DNA of 20,460 bases from Candidatus Saccharimonadota bacterium (GCA_905371595.1 CAJPLU010000015.1:1-20460), one strand, 5' to 3'. Counted from the first letter of the stretch, positions 1 to 7,205 are shown. Numbers and translations are program-made. The notes: generated by a model from the letters alone, not told the origin.

Positions 1-583
1 GCCACTTGTACGTCGGCGTAGTGGCGAAGCACTGCAGGACGCAATTGTCAGCCTTGAGGTCGACGGCTAAGCCAGTTTGATGCTCGCTGCAGCCTGGCCG
101 GGCGCTAGCGGAGTCAGCTTCTTTCTGGTTGCTATGTTTGACCCAATAGTCATAAGTTTCGACTTGGTCGTTGTAAGATCGGTAGCCGCTAGTCGAGGCT
201 AACGGCATTTTTGCTTGCGTGGCAGCGGCTTTCATGGCGTTGTATTGGGCAGCGGCCTCTTTGCGCAAGGATATCCCCTTTTCGATAGGCGCCAAATCAT
301 TCGGCTGCCAAGTTTTTGGCTCGAAGCAGTGCTTTTTATTAATAACAATGATTGTGCTGTTGTAGTCTTTTAAGACTTTTTTGCGGAGGGCGGCTTTTTC
401 GGCCCAAGCTTTTTGCTGGGCGGCAGCGAGCTTGTCGGCGGTTTCCTGCTCTTTGGCCCTGATGTCTTTAGCAGTTTTGTAATAATCTAGCCCAGTGAAG
501 GTAGCTAGACCTAATATCGCTGAAAAAGCTAGCGTAATCACAAGCACGCTAAACTTATGCTTATTCAAAAATTCACCCTTCAT
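1..583 (-). CDS. VanY-type D-alanyl-D-alanine carboxypeptidase (3' end outside window)
   Basis: About 194 residues of a secreted or membrane-anchored peptidoglycan D,D-carboxypeptidase (peptidase M15B, VanY/DacB-like), which trims the terminal D-Ala of stem peptides. Translating the minus strand from the ATG at 583 gives a short basic N-terminus, one hydrophobic anchor (about residues 11-32), then a charged Ala/Lys/Glu-rich stretch likely to be a coiled coil or wall spacer. The catalytic domain follows, with the family motifs SGYRSYNDQ and S-x-H-x-x-G-x-A-x-D (read as CSEHQTGLAVDL), which supply the zinc-binding His and Asp. The remaining zinc ligand and the stop lie beyond base 1. An extended -10 box lies 13 nt before the start and no Shine-Dalgarno is visible. 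Confidence 0.9.
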   Translation of the reverse strand, partial: MKGEFLNKHKFSVLVITLAFSAILGLATFTGLDYYKTAKDIRAKEQETADKLAAAQQKAWAEKAALRKKVLKDYNSTIIVINKKHCFEPKTWQPNDLAPIEKGISLRKEAAAQYNAMKAAATQAKMPLASTSGYRSYNDQVETYDYWVKHSNQKEADSASARPGCSEHQTGLAVDLKADNCVLQCFATTPTYKW

Positions 584-596
584 AATTTACAATTCT

Positions 597-605
597 ATTC
601 TACCA
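597..605 (-). promoter_or_regulatory. Extended -10 promoter of the VanY-like gene
   Basis: On the minus strand TGG-TAGAAT ends 13 nt before the ATG at 583, which would leave a leader of only about six nucleotides. Confidence 0.5.
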
Positions 606-648
606 CAACTAAGCGCCAGCGGTATAGAAATCTTTGTGAGTTGATTAG

Positions 649-1125
649 TTAAAGCCGTGATGATGGTCGAGTAGTATCAATGATGCTGCGTCTATATTTT
701 CCTATAGCAACACCGCCGCCAGCAAAAGCTAAAGCTAAAGCTAAAGCGACGAGCGTATATACGACTTTGATGATAAACGTGGCGCTATAGTAGTTGCCAC
801 AGTAGTTGCGTAGCGTAAAATACCATCCTAATCCAGCAAGGATGAGAATCGCTCCTGTTGTACGCCATGAACGGTATTTCATACCAAATGAAACCAAGTA
901 AGACCCCAGCCCAAAAAGCACAAGAAACAAAACAGTATTTATTGCGCAGACAGGCAAGTCGAGATACATGTCGGATGCTTTAAGACCGATTTGGATATAT
1001 ATGGGAAACTCTTGGACGGCCGCCGGGTCTTGCTTAACCGGAGTCAGCAGCCAGCCTAGGAAACCAGATTGATGAATAACATTCCAGTCTGGCGAGTGAG
1101 CAAAGAAACGAAAACAATTATACAT
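649..1125 (-). CDS. Hypothetical three-helix membrane protein
   Basis: A 158-residue protein I do not recognise. From the ATG at 1125 it has a soluble N-terminal part of about 60 residues and then three hydrophobic segments, around VCAINTVLFLVLFGLG, TGAILILAGLGWYF and IIKVVYTLVALALALAFAGG, ending in a basic tail. The third helix contains an ALALALAFA run coded by a hexanucleotide repeat. An upstream GTG at 1200 is in frame, but using it would put the coding sequence through the terminator hairpin of tRNA-Pro. The ATG at 1125 has a -10 box 10 nt upstream and a GGAG close by, so I prefer it. No function can be assigned. Confidence 0.6.
   Translation of the reverse strand: MYNCFRFFAHSPDWNVIHQSGFLGWLLTPVKQDPAAVQEFPIYIQIGLKASDMYLDLPVCAINTVLFLVLFGLGSYLVSFGMKYRSWRTTGAILILAGLGWYFTLRNYCGNYYSATFIIKVVYTLVALALALAFAGGGVAIGKYRRSIIDTTRPSSRL
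725..747. repeat. Hexanucleotide microsatellite (AAAGCT), about 3.8 copies
   Basis: Three perfect AAAGCT units followed by AAAGC. On the minus strand it encodes the alternating Ala-Leu run in the last membrane helix of the hypothetical membrane protein, and copy-number changes would be in frame. Confidence 0.85.
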
Positions 1126-1135
1126 CTCGTCTCCA

Positions 1136-1144
1136 ACTATAGCA
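1136..1144 (-). promoter_or_regulatory. Extended -10 promoter of the three-helix membrane protein gene
   Basis: TGC-TATAGT on the minus strand ends 10 nt before the ATG at 1125. A TTGCTC lies 18 bp further upstream as a possible -35. Confidence 0.5.
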
Positions 1145-1179
1145 CTGCTGAGTGATGCGGAGCAAGTATAAGGCAAACA

Positions 1180-1214
1180 AAACCCGCGCCACGGGTTCAC
1201 TATGACGCGGGTTT
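1180..1214 (-). terminator. Rho-independent terminator of tRNA-Pro
   Basis: Perfect 9-bp inverted repeat, AAACCCGCG at 1180-1188 and CGCGGGTTT at 1206-1214. It lies 14 nt past the tRNA CCA end and continues on the minus strand into a T-rich tail (TTTTGTTTG). Confidence 0.7.
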
Positions 1215-1228
1215 GAGTATGGGCTCAA

Positions 1229-1305
1229 TGGTCGGGGTGACTGGATTTGAACCAGCGACCTCACCGTCCCGAACGGTGCGCGCTACCAAGCTGCGCCACA
1301 CCCCG
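1229..1305 (-). tRNA. tRNA-Pro (anticodon CGG)
   Basis: 77 nt with encoded CCA (1229-1231). Acceptor CGGGGTG pairs with CACCCCG, the discriminator is A, the D-arm has GCGC/GCGC, the anticodon stem CACCG/CGGTG holds loop TTCGGGA (anticodon CGG), and the T-arm reads GCTGG-TTCAAAT-CCAGT. It has its own promoter and terminator between rplK and the membrane protein gene. Confidence 0.95.
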
Positions 1306-1316
1306 ACACTTAGCCT

Positions 1317-1345
1317 ATTATATCCTAGGCGCCGGAGTGTGTAAA
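1317..1345 (-). promoter_or_regulatory. Promoter of tRNA-Pro
   Basis: Minus-strand TTTACA (1340-1345), a 17-bp spacer and TATAAT (1317-1322), 11 nt upstream of the mature tRNA 5' end. Confidence 0.65.
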
Positions 1346-1353
1346 CTATTTAG

Positions 1354-1779
1354 TTAGTCAACGACTTCTACACCCATGCTGCGAGCGGTACCAGCAACTA
1401 CCTTGACGGCGCCATCTAAATCAATAGCGTTGAGCTGATCCATCTTGGTTTTGGCGATTTCTTCTAGCTGGGCGCGAGTGATTTTGCCGACTTTATCGAC
1501 GTGCGGCTTGCCGCTGCCCTTTTGGATGCCGATAGCACTGCGGATCATGTCGTCGACTGGCTGGCCCAAGCAGTTCCAGGTGAAAGTGCGGTCTTCGTAG
1601 ACTTGAATGTGTACGATGACATCTTTGCCCATCATGCCTTTGGTGGCTTCGTTGAATGGATTGATAAAGTCCATCATGTTCAAGCCCCACTGGCCAAGTG
1701 TTGAACCAACCGGAGGTCCAGCAGTCGCTCGGCCGGCCGGAATACGTAACTTCAAGTTACCAATAATTTTCTTTGCCAT
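1354..1779 (-). CDS. rplK: 50S ribosomal protein uL11
   Basis: 141 residues, the usual length. uL11 binds the GTPase-associated region of 23S rRNA and the base of the stalk, and takes part in factor-dependent GTP hydrolysis. The N-terminal signature around KLRIPAGRATAGPPVGSTLG and the C-terminal RNA-binding domain with GTARSMGVEV identify it. The ATG at 1779 follows an AAAGGAAAATT Shine-Dalgarno region. It is downstream of nusG with a 158-bp gap holding its own promoter and a leader hairpin. rplA, the normal partner directly downstream, is absent; tRNA-Pro follows instead. Confidence 0.97.
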   Translation of the reverse strand: MAKKIIGNLKLRIPAGRATAGPPVGSTLGQWGLNMMDFINPFNEATKGMMGKDVIVHIQVYEDRTFTWNCLGQPVDDMIRSAIGIQKGSGKPHVDKVGKITRAQLEEIAKTKMDQLNAIDLDGAVKVVAGTARSMGVEVVD

Positions 1780-1790
1780 AATTTTCCTTT

Positions 1791-1820
1791 ACTAAATATA
1801 TTGAGAAGCTGATATTTAGT
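1791..1820 (-). promoter_or_regulatory. Stem-loop in the rplK leader
   Basis: Perfect 9-bp inverted repeat (ACTAAATAT at 1791-1799, ATATTTAGT at 1812-1820) with a 12-nt loop. It lies between the rplK promoter and the Shine-Dalgarno, ending about ten bases before the start codon. It could affect initiation; whether it is bound by a ribosomal protein is unknown. Confidence 0.5.
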
Positions 1821-1833
1821 GCGTAACTGCTAT

Positions 1834-1862
1834 AGTATAGCGTGTTTTACGAGATTACGCAA
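1834..1862 (-). promoter_or_regulatory. Promoter of rplK
   Basis: Minus-strand TTGCGT (1857-1862), a 17-bp spacer and TATACT (1834-1839), giving a leader of roughly 45-50 nt. It lies in the nusG-rplK gap. Confidence 0.6.
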
Positions 1863-1937
1863 GCTAAAGTTCGGCGAGTTGTACGGTTTTGCAGGACGTC
1901 AAACTCTCTTGCTGTGATAAGAATTTTGCTTAGCAGC

Positions 1938-2486
1938 CTAGACTTTTTTGACTTGCAAAGCATCGAGCTCGACTGGCGTGTCGCGGCCGAACATGCTGAC
2001 CATGATTTTGAGAGTGCCTTTGGCCGAGTCGATTTCGCTGACAGTGCCGTCGAAACCTTTGAAGGGCCCGTCGATGATATTAACTACTTCTCCTTCTGTG
2101 AAGTCGATTTGGTGTTTTGGATCCTCGACGTTCATGCGCTTTTTAATTTTGGTAATTTCTGCTTCGGAAACTGGAGTTGGCGATGTGCCGCTGCCGACAA
2201 AGCCGGTAACGCCTGGCGTGTTGCGGACGATATACCAGGTTTCGTCGGTTAATTTCATCTCGACCAAGACATAACCCTGAAAGATGATGGCGTTGATGAT
2301 TTTGCGCTTGCCATTCTTGATTTGAACTTGCTTTTCTTTCGGCACAATGGCGTCAAAAATTTTATCAGCCATGTCGATAGTTTGAGCGCGCTGGCGGATG
2401 CTTTCAGCGACTTTTTCCTCGTAGCCGCTGTAAGTATGGATAGCATACCATTGCCGCGAGCTGTCATAACGATTTGATTTTGCCAT
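1938..2486 (-). CDS. nusG: Transcription termination/antitermination factor NusG
   Basis: 182 residues. NusG binds RNA polymerase through its NGN domain and links it to Rho or the ribosome through its KOW domain. The NGN domain begins at WYAIHTYSGYE (about residues 13-23). The KOW domain covers about residues 127-180 and contains FTEGEVVNIIDGPFKGF. The start follows AAGGATC, and the gene lies 10 bp after secE, the classical secE-nusG-rplK order. Nothing is missing or unusual. Confidence 0.97.
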   Translation of the reverse strand: MAKSNRYDSSRQWYAIHTYSGYEEKVAESIRQRAQTIDMADKIFDAIVPKEKQVQIKNGKRKIINAIIFQGYVLVEMKLTDETWYIVRNTPGVTGFVGSGTSPTPVSEAEITKIKKRMNVEDPKHQIDFTEGEVVNIIDGPFKGFDGTVSEIDSAKGTLKIMVSMFGRDTPVELDALQVKKV

Positions 2487-2496
2487 AAGATCCTTT

Positions 2497-2925
2497 CTAC
2501 TTTGTTCCCATGATTAGTTTGAATAGCCAAGCGAAGCCGTAATCTAGCAAGATAATGACCAGAAACAGCGCTGCGGTAAAAACGATCAGCGCGCCGACCA
2601 TACCCCAGGTCGAACGGCGGTCTGGCCAGCGGACTTGCTTGATTTCTTGCCAGGCGCCGCGGAAATAACCAGCGACAGCGTTGAGCGGATTGCGGCGGCT
2701 TTTTGAGTTTTTTGATTTGCTGGTTTTGCTGGCGGTTTTGGTTTTGGCGCCAGATGGCCTAGCGGCCTTGGTGCTAGATTTCTCGGCTTGTGTGCGGCCA
2801 GCTAATTCTTTGGCGGTCGCCAGGATGCTCGGCTTCTTTGGCTTTGCAGCTTTGTCGCCAGCGGTAATGCGAGTAATATGGCTTTGTGATTTTTGCTTTG
2901 ATTTACCTTTTGCGGATTTTGCCAC
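2497..2925 (-). CDS. secE: Preprotein translocase subunit SecE with long basic N-terminal extension
   Basis: 142 residues. SecE is the small clamp subunit of the SecYEG channel. The conserved core is the last 65 residues or so: an amphipathic helix (GAWQEIKQVRWPDRRS) and one membrane helix (ALIVFTAALFLVIILLDYGFAWL). Before it is a low-complexity extension of about 75 residues rich in Lys, Ala, Ser and Thr. I chose the GTG at 2925 because GGAGGA lies about 10 nt upstream. A TTG at 2943 would place that Shine-Dalgarno inside the gene. It is first in the secE-nusG unit and has a strong promoter. Confidence 0.93.
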   Translation of the reverse strand: MAKSAKGKSKQKSQSHITRITAGDKAAKPKKPSILATAKELAGRTQAEKSSTKAARPSGAKTKTASKTSKSKNSKSRRNPLNAVAGYFRGAWQEIKQVRWPDRRSTWGMVGALIVFTAALFLVIILLDYGFAWLFKLIMGTK

Positions 2926-2979
2926 GATAGTGTTTCCTCCCAAATTAAATAGCCTGGTATGTCCCAGACTGTCAAGTTA

Positions 2980-3008
2980 ATTATACGACTGCCGAGCGAA
3001 AATAGCAA
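2980..3008 (-). promoter_or_regulatory. Promoter of secE-nusG
   Basis: Minus-strand TTGCTA (3003-3008), a 17-bp spacer and a consensus TATAAT (2980-2985), leaving a leader of about 48 nt before the GTG at 2925. A TTGACA just downstream might mark a second, weaker promoter. Confidence 0.7.
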
Positions 3009-3033
3009 GCGATTTCGCGTCTTTTCTAAAGCG

Positions 3034-4671
3034 CTAAGACTTATTTTTTTTCACGGCGGGCAGCGAAAAGCTAAACGTTGAGCCGTGATTAAGGCGGCTT
3101 TTGAGTTTGATCTCGGTTTTGAGCTTGAGAGCGAGTTTGGCAACGACGTAAAGCCCTAGCCCGGTGCCGCTGGTTTCGCGGGTGCGGTAATCTTCGCTGC
3201 GCCAGAATTTTTGGTATAAGTGTGCTTGGTCGCTGCGGCTGATGCCGATACCAGTGTCTTTGACGGCAAAATTGATGGTGTCGTTTTCGCCTGGCTTGAC
3301 GATGATGGTGACGCCGCCCTTTTCGGTATAGCGGATGGCATTGTTGATGAAGTTTTGCAAGACTTCTTTTAGGTAAAGGCGACTTTGACATACTTGGCCG
3401 ACCTGCGGTGCAATATCTATATCAAAGGTCAATGATTTGTCGGCGGCTTGCGGCGCATATTCGGCATATAGTTCATCAATTAGCGCTTGGACGTCGATGT
3501 TTTCCGGCTCGTCAGCGACACCGCGTTCAGCACGGCTCAAGGTTGAGAGATCGTTGACCATTCGCGCCAAAAATATAATTTGCTCGTGAGCAGTGCTGAT
3601 GCCATTGATTAATCTTTCTTTTGGAATGTCGGGACGCTTAATCATCAGCGAGACATTGCTTAGCGATCCTTCGGCAATAGTTATCGGAGTGCGCAGCTCG
3701 TGGCTGACGACCGAAATAAACTCGTCGCGCTCGTCGTCGAGAGATTTCTGCTTGGTGATGTCGCGCAAGATGATTACATAGCCATCGTCGCTGACGCTGT
3801 TGGTGCTGCGAATCGGCGAGTATGTTGCGCCGAGGCGAATGCTTTCGTTGGATATTCTGGCAGTTAGATCATCGTGGTATTGCGTAGTTTTGGCGGAATG
3901 CAGCTTATCAGCGAACTTGAATGGTTCTTTATTCTTATCGACGATCGAAATAAAATCGTCAATACATTTGCCAGCGAGATCGGTATTAGTATCAAATAAG
4001 TTTAGCGCCGAGGCGTTGTATAGCGAAATGATACCGTTCCTATCGGTGCTAATAATAGCGTCAGAGAGGTTGTTGACGATAGTAACGATGCGATCGCGCT
4101 GCAGGCGCTCGGCGGTTTGGCTGCGCAAGAGTTCGGCTTGATCAATCGCCTGGGCTGAAATGACCATCTTGACCATGTAGCTGATGATGAGCGTACCCAA
4201 AAAGTGGATGACGATAGACACAACTTGTTTGTCGTCGCTAGCATGAATAATGACACTGCCCGAGGCAGCCGCAAATAATGTCGCGATACTGATATTGATG
4301 CCCGACTGGCCCAGGTAAACAGAGCTGGCTAGCAATAGCGCCGACCATGTATAAATTAGCGGCATATCAAAACCAGAAACCGTTAATACGTAAGTTAACG
4401 CTAAAATATGATAACCGATGAGCCCGGCAATATGGCCAATAGGTTGCCGCGGCGCTGCGAAAAATTGCCAAAAGCCGATGATGACCCAACAGACGTTAAC
4501 CGCGTAAAAAGCGTACATATTCACTGCTGTCGGCTTGCCGAGCGGCGAGAATTGCATGAAGATACTGTACGCCACTAATAGCAGCGGGATTAAAAGCGCT
4601 ATCCAGCGAATGATCTTCATGCGATGCGTTGACGGATCGATGTTTATATAATCTTTGACTTGGCCACCCAT
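3034..4671 (-). CDS. Membrane PAS-domain sensor histidine kinase (orphan)
   Basis: 545 residues. Order: about five to six membrane helices (residues 20-173), a PAS domain (about 193-305) beginning IVTIVNNLSDAIISTD, a HisKA domain with phospho-acceptor His324 in SVVSHELRTP, and a HATPase_c domain. The latter has the N box around N440-N444 (NFINNAIRYTE), the G1 box DTGIGIS (from D472), the F box LYQKFW and the G2 box GTGLGL (502-507). All catalytic motifs are intact, so it should autophosphorylate. No response regulator lies in the window. A TATACT box 10 nt before the ATG and no Shine-Dalgarno point to a nearly leaderless message. The signal is unknown. Confidence 0.93.
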   Translation of the reverse strand: MGGQVKDYINIDPSTHRMKIIRWIALLIPLLLVAYSIFMQFSPLGKPTAVNMYAFYAVNVCWVIIGFWQFFAAPRQPIGHIAGLIGYHILALTYVLTVSGFDMPLIYTWSALLLASSVYLGQSGINISIATLFAAASGSVIIHASDDKQVVSIVIHFLGTLIISYMVKMVISAQAIDQAELLRSQTAERLQRDRIVTIVNNLSDAIISTDRNGIISLYNASALNLFDTNTDLAGKCIDDFISIVDKNKEPFKFADKLHSAKTTQYHDDLTARISNESIRLGATYSPIRSTNSVSDDGYVIILRDITKQKSLDDERDEFISVVSHELRTPITIAEGSLSNVSLMIKRPDIPKERLINGISTAHEQIIFLARMVNDLSTLSRAERGVADEPENIDVQALIDELYAEYAPQAADKSLTFDIDIAPQVGQVCQSRLYLKEVLQNFINNAIRYTEKGGVTIIVKPGENDTINFAVKDTGIGISRSDQAHLYQKFWRSEDYRTRETSGTGLGLYVVAKLALKLKTEIKLKSRLNHGSTFSFSLPAVKKNKS

Positions 4672-4681
4672 AGCTATTATT

Positions 4682-4687
4682 AGTATA
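4682..4687 (-). promoter_or_regulatory. -10 box of the histidine kinase gene
   Basis: Minus-strand TATACT, ending 10 nt before the ATG at 4671, in the 42-bp gap after the metallopeptidase gene. Confidence 0.45.
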
Positions 4688-4713
4688 ACCGCAAAGGCAA
4701 TTTATGAAAAGAC

Positions 4714-5421
4714 TCAGACTATTGGAGTTTGGCGCTTGAGCTGTTGCCGGTGGAGTCGGTAGTGCGGGTCGTAGCGTTCAACTTCGCGCCAAAAGGCTGC
4801 GGAGTGATTCATATGGCGAGTGTGGCAGAGCTCGTGAATCAATACATACCGAATCAATTCATCGGGTAGTTTCATTAAGGCGATATTGAGGCTGATCGTA
4901 CCATTAGAACTGCAACTACCCCATCGGCTACCAGCGTGGCTGAAGCGAACGCGCTGGTAAGCAAAACCATGAGCGCCAGCTAATTCTTCTAGTAGCGGCG
5001 GTAAGTATTTTTTGGCATCGCGGCGCAAGATCTTGATTGCTTCGTCGCGGATTTGCTGTTGAAGTTCTTGGTTGTCGAGTGAAAATTCGGGCGGCAGCTT
5101 GACTAGAAGCTTGCCGCGCATAGTGCGAATTTCCGGCTGTTTGATCATCTGTGTCGGCACGATAGCTAATTGATGGGTTTTGCCGATGAGCTGCCCGTCG
5201 CGATACGGCTGGGCGATGGACGAATCTTTGGCCATTTTGCGCAAGTCTTCGCGCGACCGTTCAATAAACGAGCGAATAAACGCTAGCGGTACTAGCCGGC
5301 CGCTAGTAACGACAAAGCGCCCGTCGGTGCCGAGCTTGATGCGAGTGTAGCGAGTAGTGCGGCGCACGATAGCAATCTCGCCGAACTCCGGATCGTCGAT
5401 AGTTCGGGGTTTAGTAGGCAT
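4714..5421 (-). CDS. YgjP/SprT-like zinc metallopeptidase (DUF45, M48 superfamily)
   Basis: 235 residues. The C-terminal half carries the family signature: SRWGSCSSNGTISLN (about 165-179) and then the zinc site HELCH (His196, Glu197, His200), followed by His206 in NHSAAFW. The N-terminal half, RYTRIKLGTDGRFVVTSG, is the beta-rich lead-in typical of YgjP proteins. The family is widespread, cytoplasmic and poorly characterised, so a substrate cannot be named. The ATG lies one base after the stop of the upstream ATPase gene, so the two are almost certainly translationally coupled. Confidence 0.9.
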   Translation of the reverse strand: MPTKPRTIDDPEFGEIAIVRRTTRYTRIKLGTDGRFVVTSGRLVPLAFIRSFIERSREDLRKMAKDSSIAQPYRDGQLIGKTHQLAIVPTQMIKQPEIRTMRGKLLVKLPPEFSLDNQELQQQIRDEAIKILRRDAKKYLPPLLEELAGAHGFAYQRVRFSHAGSRWGSCSSNGTISLNIALMKLPDELIRYVLIHELCHTRHMNHSAAFWREVERYDPHYRLHRQQLKRQTPIV

Positions 5422-5422
5422 A

Positions 5423-5989
5423 TTATTGGATACTGATGCCGCGGCGGCGAACTTCTGGCCGCTGCCTGGCTAAGCTAGTCATTGGCCGGCTAGGACGATT
5501 GCTATCGCCGAGACGAGCTAATACGGTGCGCGCTTGGGTTTTGTATGTGTGTTTGCCGCTAATAACGACTGGTTTCTCGATGGCGTTTGGTTCGGTGAAA
5601 CTCTTGACGGCGGCATCAAAGTTTATAGTATCTAGCGAGTGGCCTTTTTGAATACGGCGCCGGCAAGTTGCTTCATCGGTCTGCACCCAAATAATAAGCG
5701 GCTTATAACCATGTCCCTTGGCCCAGCGTGCAAACTCGGCGCGGCGGACGCGGCTTAAGTTGCTGTCTTCATAAATAAAAGTTTGCTTGGTGCGTGCTAT
5801 CTCAGCCAAAAATCGCTGGCAAACCTCCTCGCTGGCATTGCTATCTAGGCTGTGCTCGCTAATAAATTGCGAATCAACAAACGGCGCATTAAACATCTCA
5901 GAAAATTGCTGCGCGAAAAATGTTTTGCCGCTGCCCGGCAAGCCAACCATCATGATAGCGTGCGGATGAGAGATAGAACTAGGATTCAT
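5423..5989 (-). CDS. P-loop ATPase/kinase-like protein (AAA_33 type)
   Basis: 188 residues. A Walker A motif, GLPGSGKT (residues 16-23, Lys22), lies near the N-terminus. Further on are YEDSNLSRVRRAEFARWAK and IIWVQTDEATCRRRI, the pattern of small predicted kinases related to polynucleotide or nucleoside kinases and to the zeta-toxin fold. The substrate is unknown. The reading frame is open back to 6073, but that would run into tRNA-Trp, so the ATG at 5989 is used. It has no obvious Shine-Dalgarno and sits 55 nt after tRNA-Trp, so it is probably transcribed with it. The C-terminal 30 residues are Arg-rich. Confidence 0.8.
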   Translation of the reverse strand: MNPSSISHPHAIMMVGLPGSGKTFFAQQFSEMFNAPFVDSQFISEHSLDSNASEEVCQRFLAEIARTKQTFIYEDSNLSRVRRAEFARWAKGHGYKPLIIWVQTDEATCRRRIQKGHSLDTINFDAAVKSFTEPNAIEKPVVISGKHTYKTQARTVLARLGDSNRPSRPMTSLARQRPEVRRRGISIQ

Positions 5990-6044
5990 AAAATTATTAT
6001 AGGTAATGGAACTTAAAACTGCAATTATGCACTTATGTGGTTTG

Positions 6045-6119
6045 TGGCAGGGGCATGAGGAATCGAACCTCAATCTACGGTTTTGGAGACCGTTATACTA
6101 GCCGTTGTACTATGCCCCT
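6045..6119 (-). tRNA. tRNA-Trp (anticodon CCA)
   Basis: 75 nt with encoded CCA (6045-6047). The acceptor AGGGGCA/TGCCCCT, anticodon stem ACGGT/ACCGT with loop CTCCAAA, and T-arm TGAGG-TTCGATT-CCTCA are all intact, with discriminator G. It heads the transcript of the ATPase-metallopeptidase pair. Confidence 0.95.
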
Positions 6120-6131
6120 TTACGCTTTCCT

Positions 6132-6140
6132 ATTATAGCA
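6132..6140 (-). promoter_or_regulatory. Extended -10 promoter of tRNA-Trp
   Basis: Minus-strand TGC-TATAAT ends 12 nt before the tRNA 5' end. No good -35 is seen. Its 5' bases overlap a small AGCAT/ATGCT hairpin just after the mscS-like gene. Confidence 0.6.
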
Positions 6141-6154
6141 TAGCGAAATGCTTT

Positions 6155-7147
6155 TTAGATATCATCAATGGCGATATCTTTAGGTTGATCTTTTTTGACG
6201 CGGACGGCGCGTTTGAAGCGGCGATTAGCGGTTTCGTCGGCGGCGTGCGGGATTGGCGGTAACGACAGCAAACGCTCGGACTTTTCTTTGTCGTCGTCGA
6301 GGCTAGCAACAGCTTCGACGAAAAACTTATCAATTAGCCACTCGCGTCCCGGCGGAGTTTGGCCGGTAACAGTAATCCGCCAGCGTTCGTCGCCCCATTT
6401 ATCGATATTGGTAATTCGCAATGGGTGCGCTAGCATCATCGTGCCCTTTGGAATGGCGGCGATAATTCGGCGGATAGCAGCGACGCCGGCTCGCTTGTCG
6501 CGAACGAAAATATCAACAGCGATCGTGCGTACACCATGTGGCGTGACGCGGGCGCCAGTGATGTTTTGGTTGTGAACGGTGATGACTTCGCCATTGAGAG
6601 CGCGGATACGCGTCGAGGTTAGCGTGAAGCGCTCGACAACGCCGCTTAAGTCCGTGAATGGATCGAGCTTGACGAAATCGCCTATCTTGTACCAGTTTTC
6701 TGAAATCATAATCGCGCTGGCGGTCAGGTCGCGCAACACGATACCGATAGTTTGTCCGGCCACCAAAGCAAACATAGCACCAGCACCAATAGCGGCTAGC
6801 CCGCCAGAGGTGCTAGAGTTAGCGGCGGTTGGGCTGAGGATTCGCCAAGCGATATAACCAACCGATACTACCACTAGTGTGCGAATGATGGCAATAGACA
6901 CGCTCAGGTATGTTTCGGTTTGCCGCAACCGAGTGACGCGCGCTTCGTCTGATTCATTGTCGCTGCGGCGGCCGATACGTTGTGCTATGAAAATCAAGCC
7001 GCGCGCTAGGAACTTACTCAACCAATAAGCAGCAATCATCGACAAAACTAGCACTAGCAGCGAGCGAAAAGCATTCGGCGATACTAGCAGGCTCTTTAGA
7101 TCGTTAATTACCGAAGTTGATATTGCGCTATCCATGCTTACTATCAT
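6155..7147 (-). CDS. MscS-family small-conductance mechanosensitive channel
   Basis: 330 residues. MscS channels open under membrane tension to release solutes in hypo-osmotic shock. There are three N-terminal hydrophobic segments, around FRSLLVLVLSMIAAYWLSKFL, TYLSVSIAIIRTLVVVSVGYIA and GLAAIGAGAMFALVAGQTIGI. The last runs into the pore-lining TM3 and the conserved beta domain with ASAIMISENWYKIGDFVKLD and RALNGEVITVHNQN. A cytoplasmic alpha/beta domain and a basic tail follow. Two in-frame ATGs (7147, 7135) are possible and neither has a clear Shine-Dalgarno. It is transcribed away from the glucan operon. Confidence 0.92.
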   Translation of the reverse strand: MIVSMDSAISTSVINDLKSLLVSPNAFRSLLVLVLSMIAAYWLSKFLARGLIFIAQRIGRRSDNESDEARVTRLRQTETYLSVSIAIIRTLVVVSVGYIAWRILSPTAANSSTSGGLAAIGAGAMFALVAGQTIGIVLRDLTASAIMISENWYKIGDFVKLDPFTDLSGVVERFTLTSTRIRALNGEVITVHNQNITGARVTPHGVRTIAVDIFVRDKRAGVAAIRRIIAAIPKGTMMLAHPLRITNIDKWGDERWRITVTGQTPPGREWLIDKFFVEAVASLDDDKEKSERLLSLPPIPHAADETANRRFKRAVRVKKDQPKDIAIDDI

Positions 7148-7175
7148 GCACTGTTTGCCGCAAAAAATCTATATG

Positions 7176-7205
7176 TTTTCACGATAATTTTTCACAAAAT
7201 TTTAC
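7176..7205. repeat. TTTTCAC-type short direct repeats in the divergent intergenic region
   Basis: TTTTCAC at 7176-7182 and 7189-7195, then TTTTAC at 7200-7205. All face the same way in an AT-rich stretch between the mscS-like gene and the glucan operon. Possibly a regulator site. Confidence 0.35.

Noticed and set aside
1126..1200. GTG start adding 25 residues to the three-helix membrane protein
   Set aside because: The added stretch begins inside the tRNA-Pro terminator hairpin, and the ATG at 1125 has better start signals.
1842..2274. Plus-strand open frames opposite nusG
   Set aside because: nusG is fully recognisable on the minus strand, and the opposite frames have no recognisable domain or start signal.
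5990..6073. N-terminal extension of the kinase-like ATPase
   Set aside because: It would overlap the mature tRNA-Trp, and the extra residues resemble no ATPase N-terminus.
6120..6154. Hairpin AGCAT/ATGCT as a terminator of the mscS-like gene
   Set aside because: The stem is only 5 bp, the T run lies on the wrong strand for that gene, and it overlaps the tRNA-Trp promoter.
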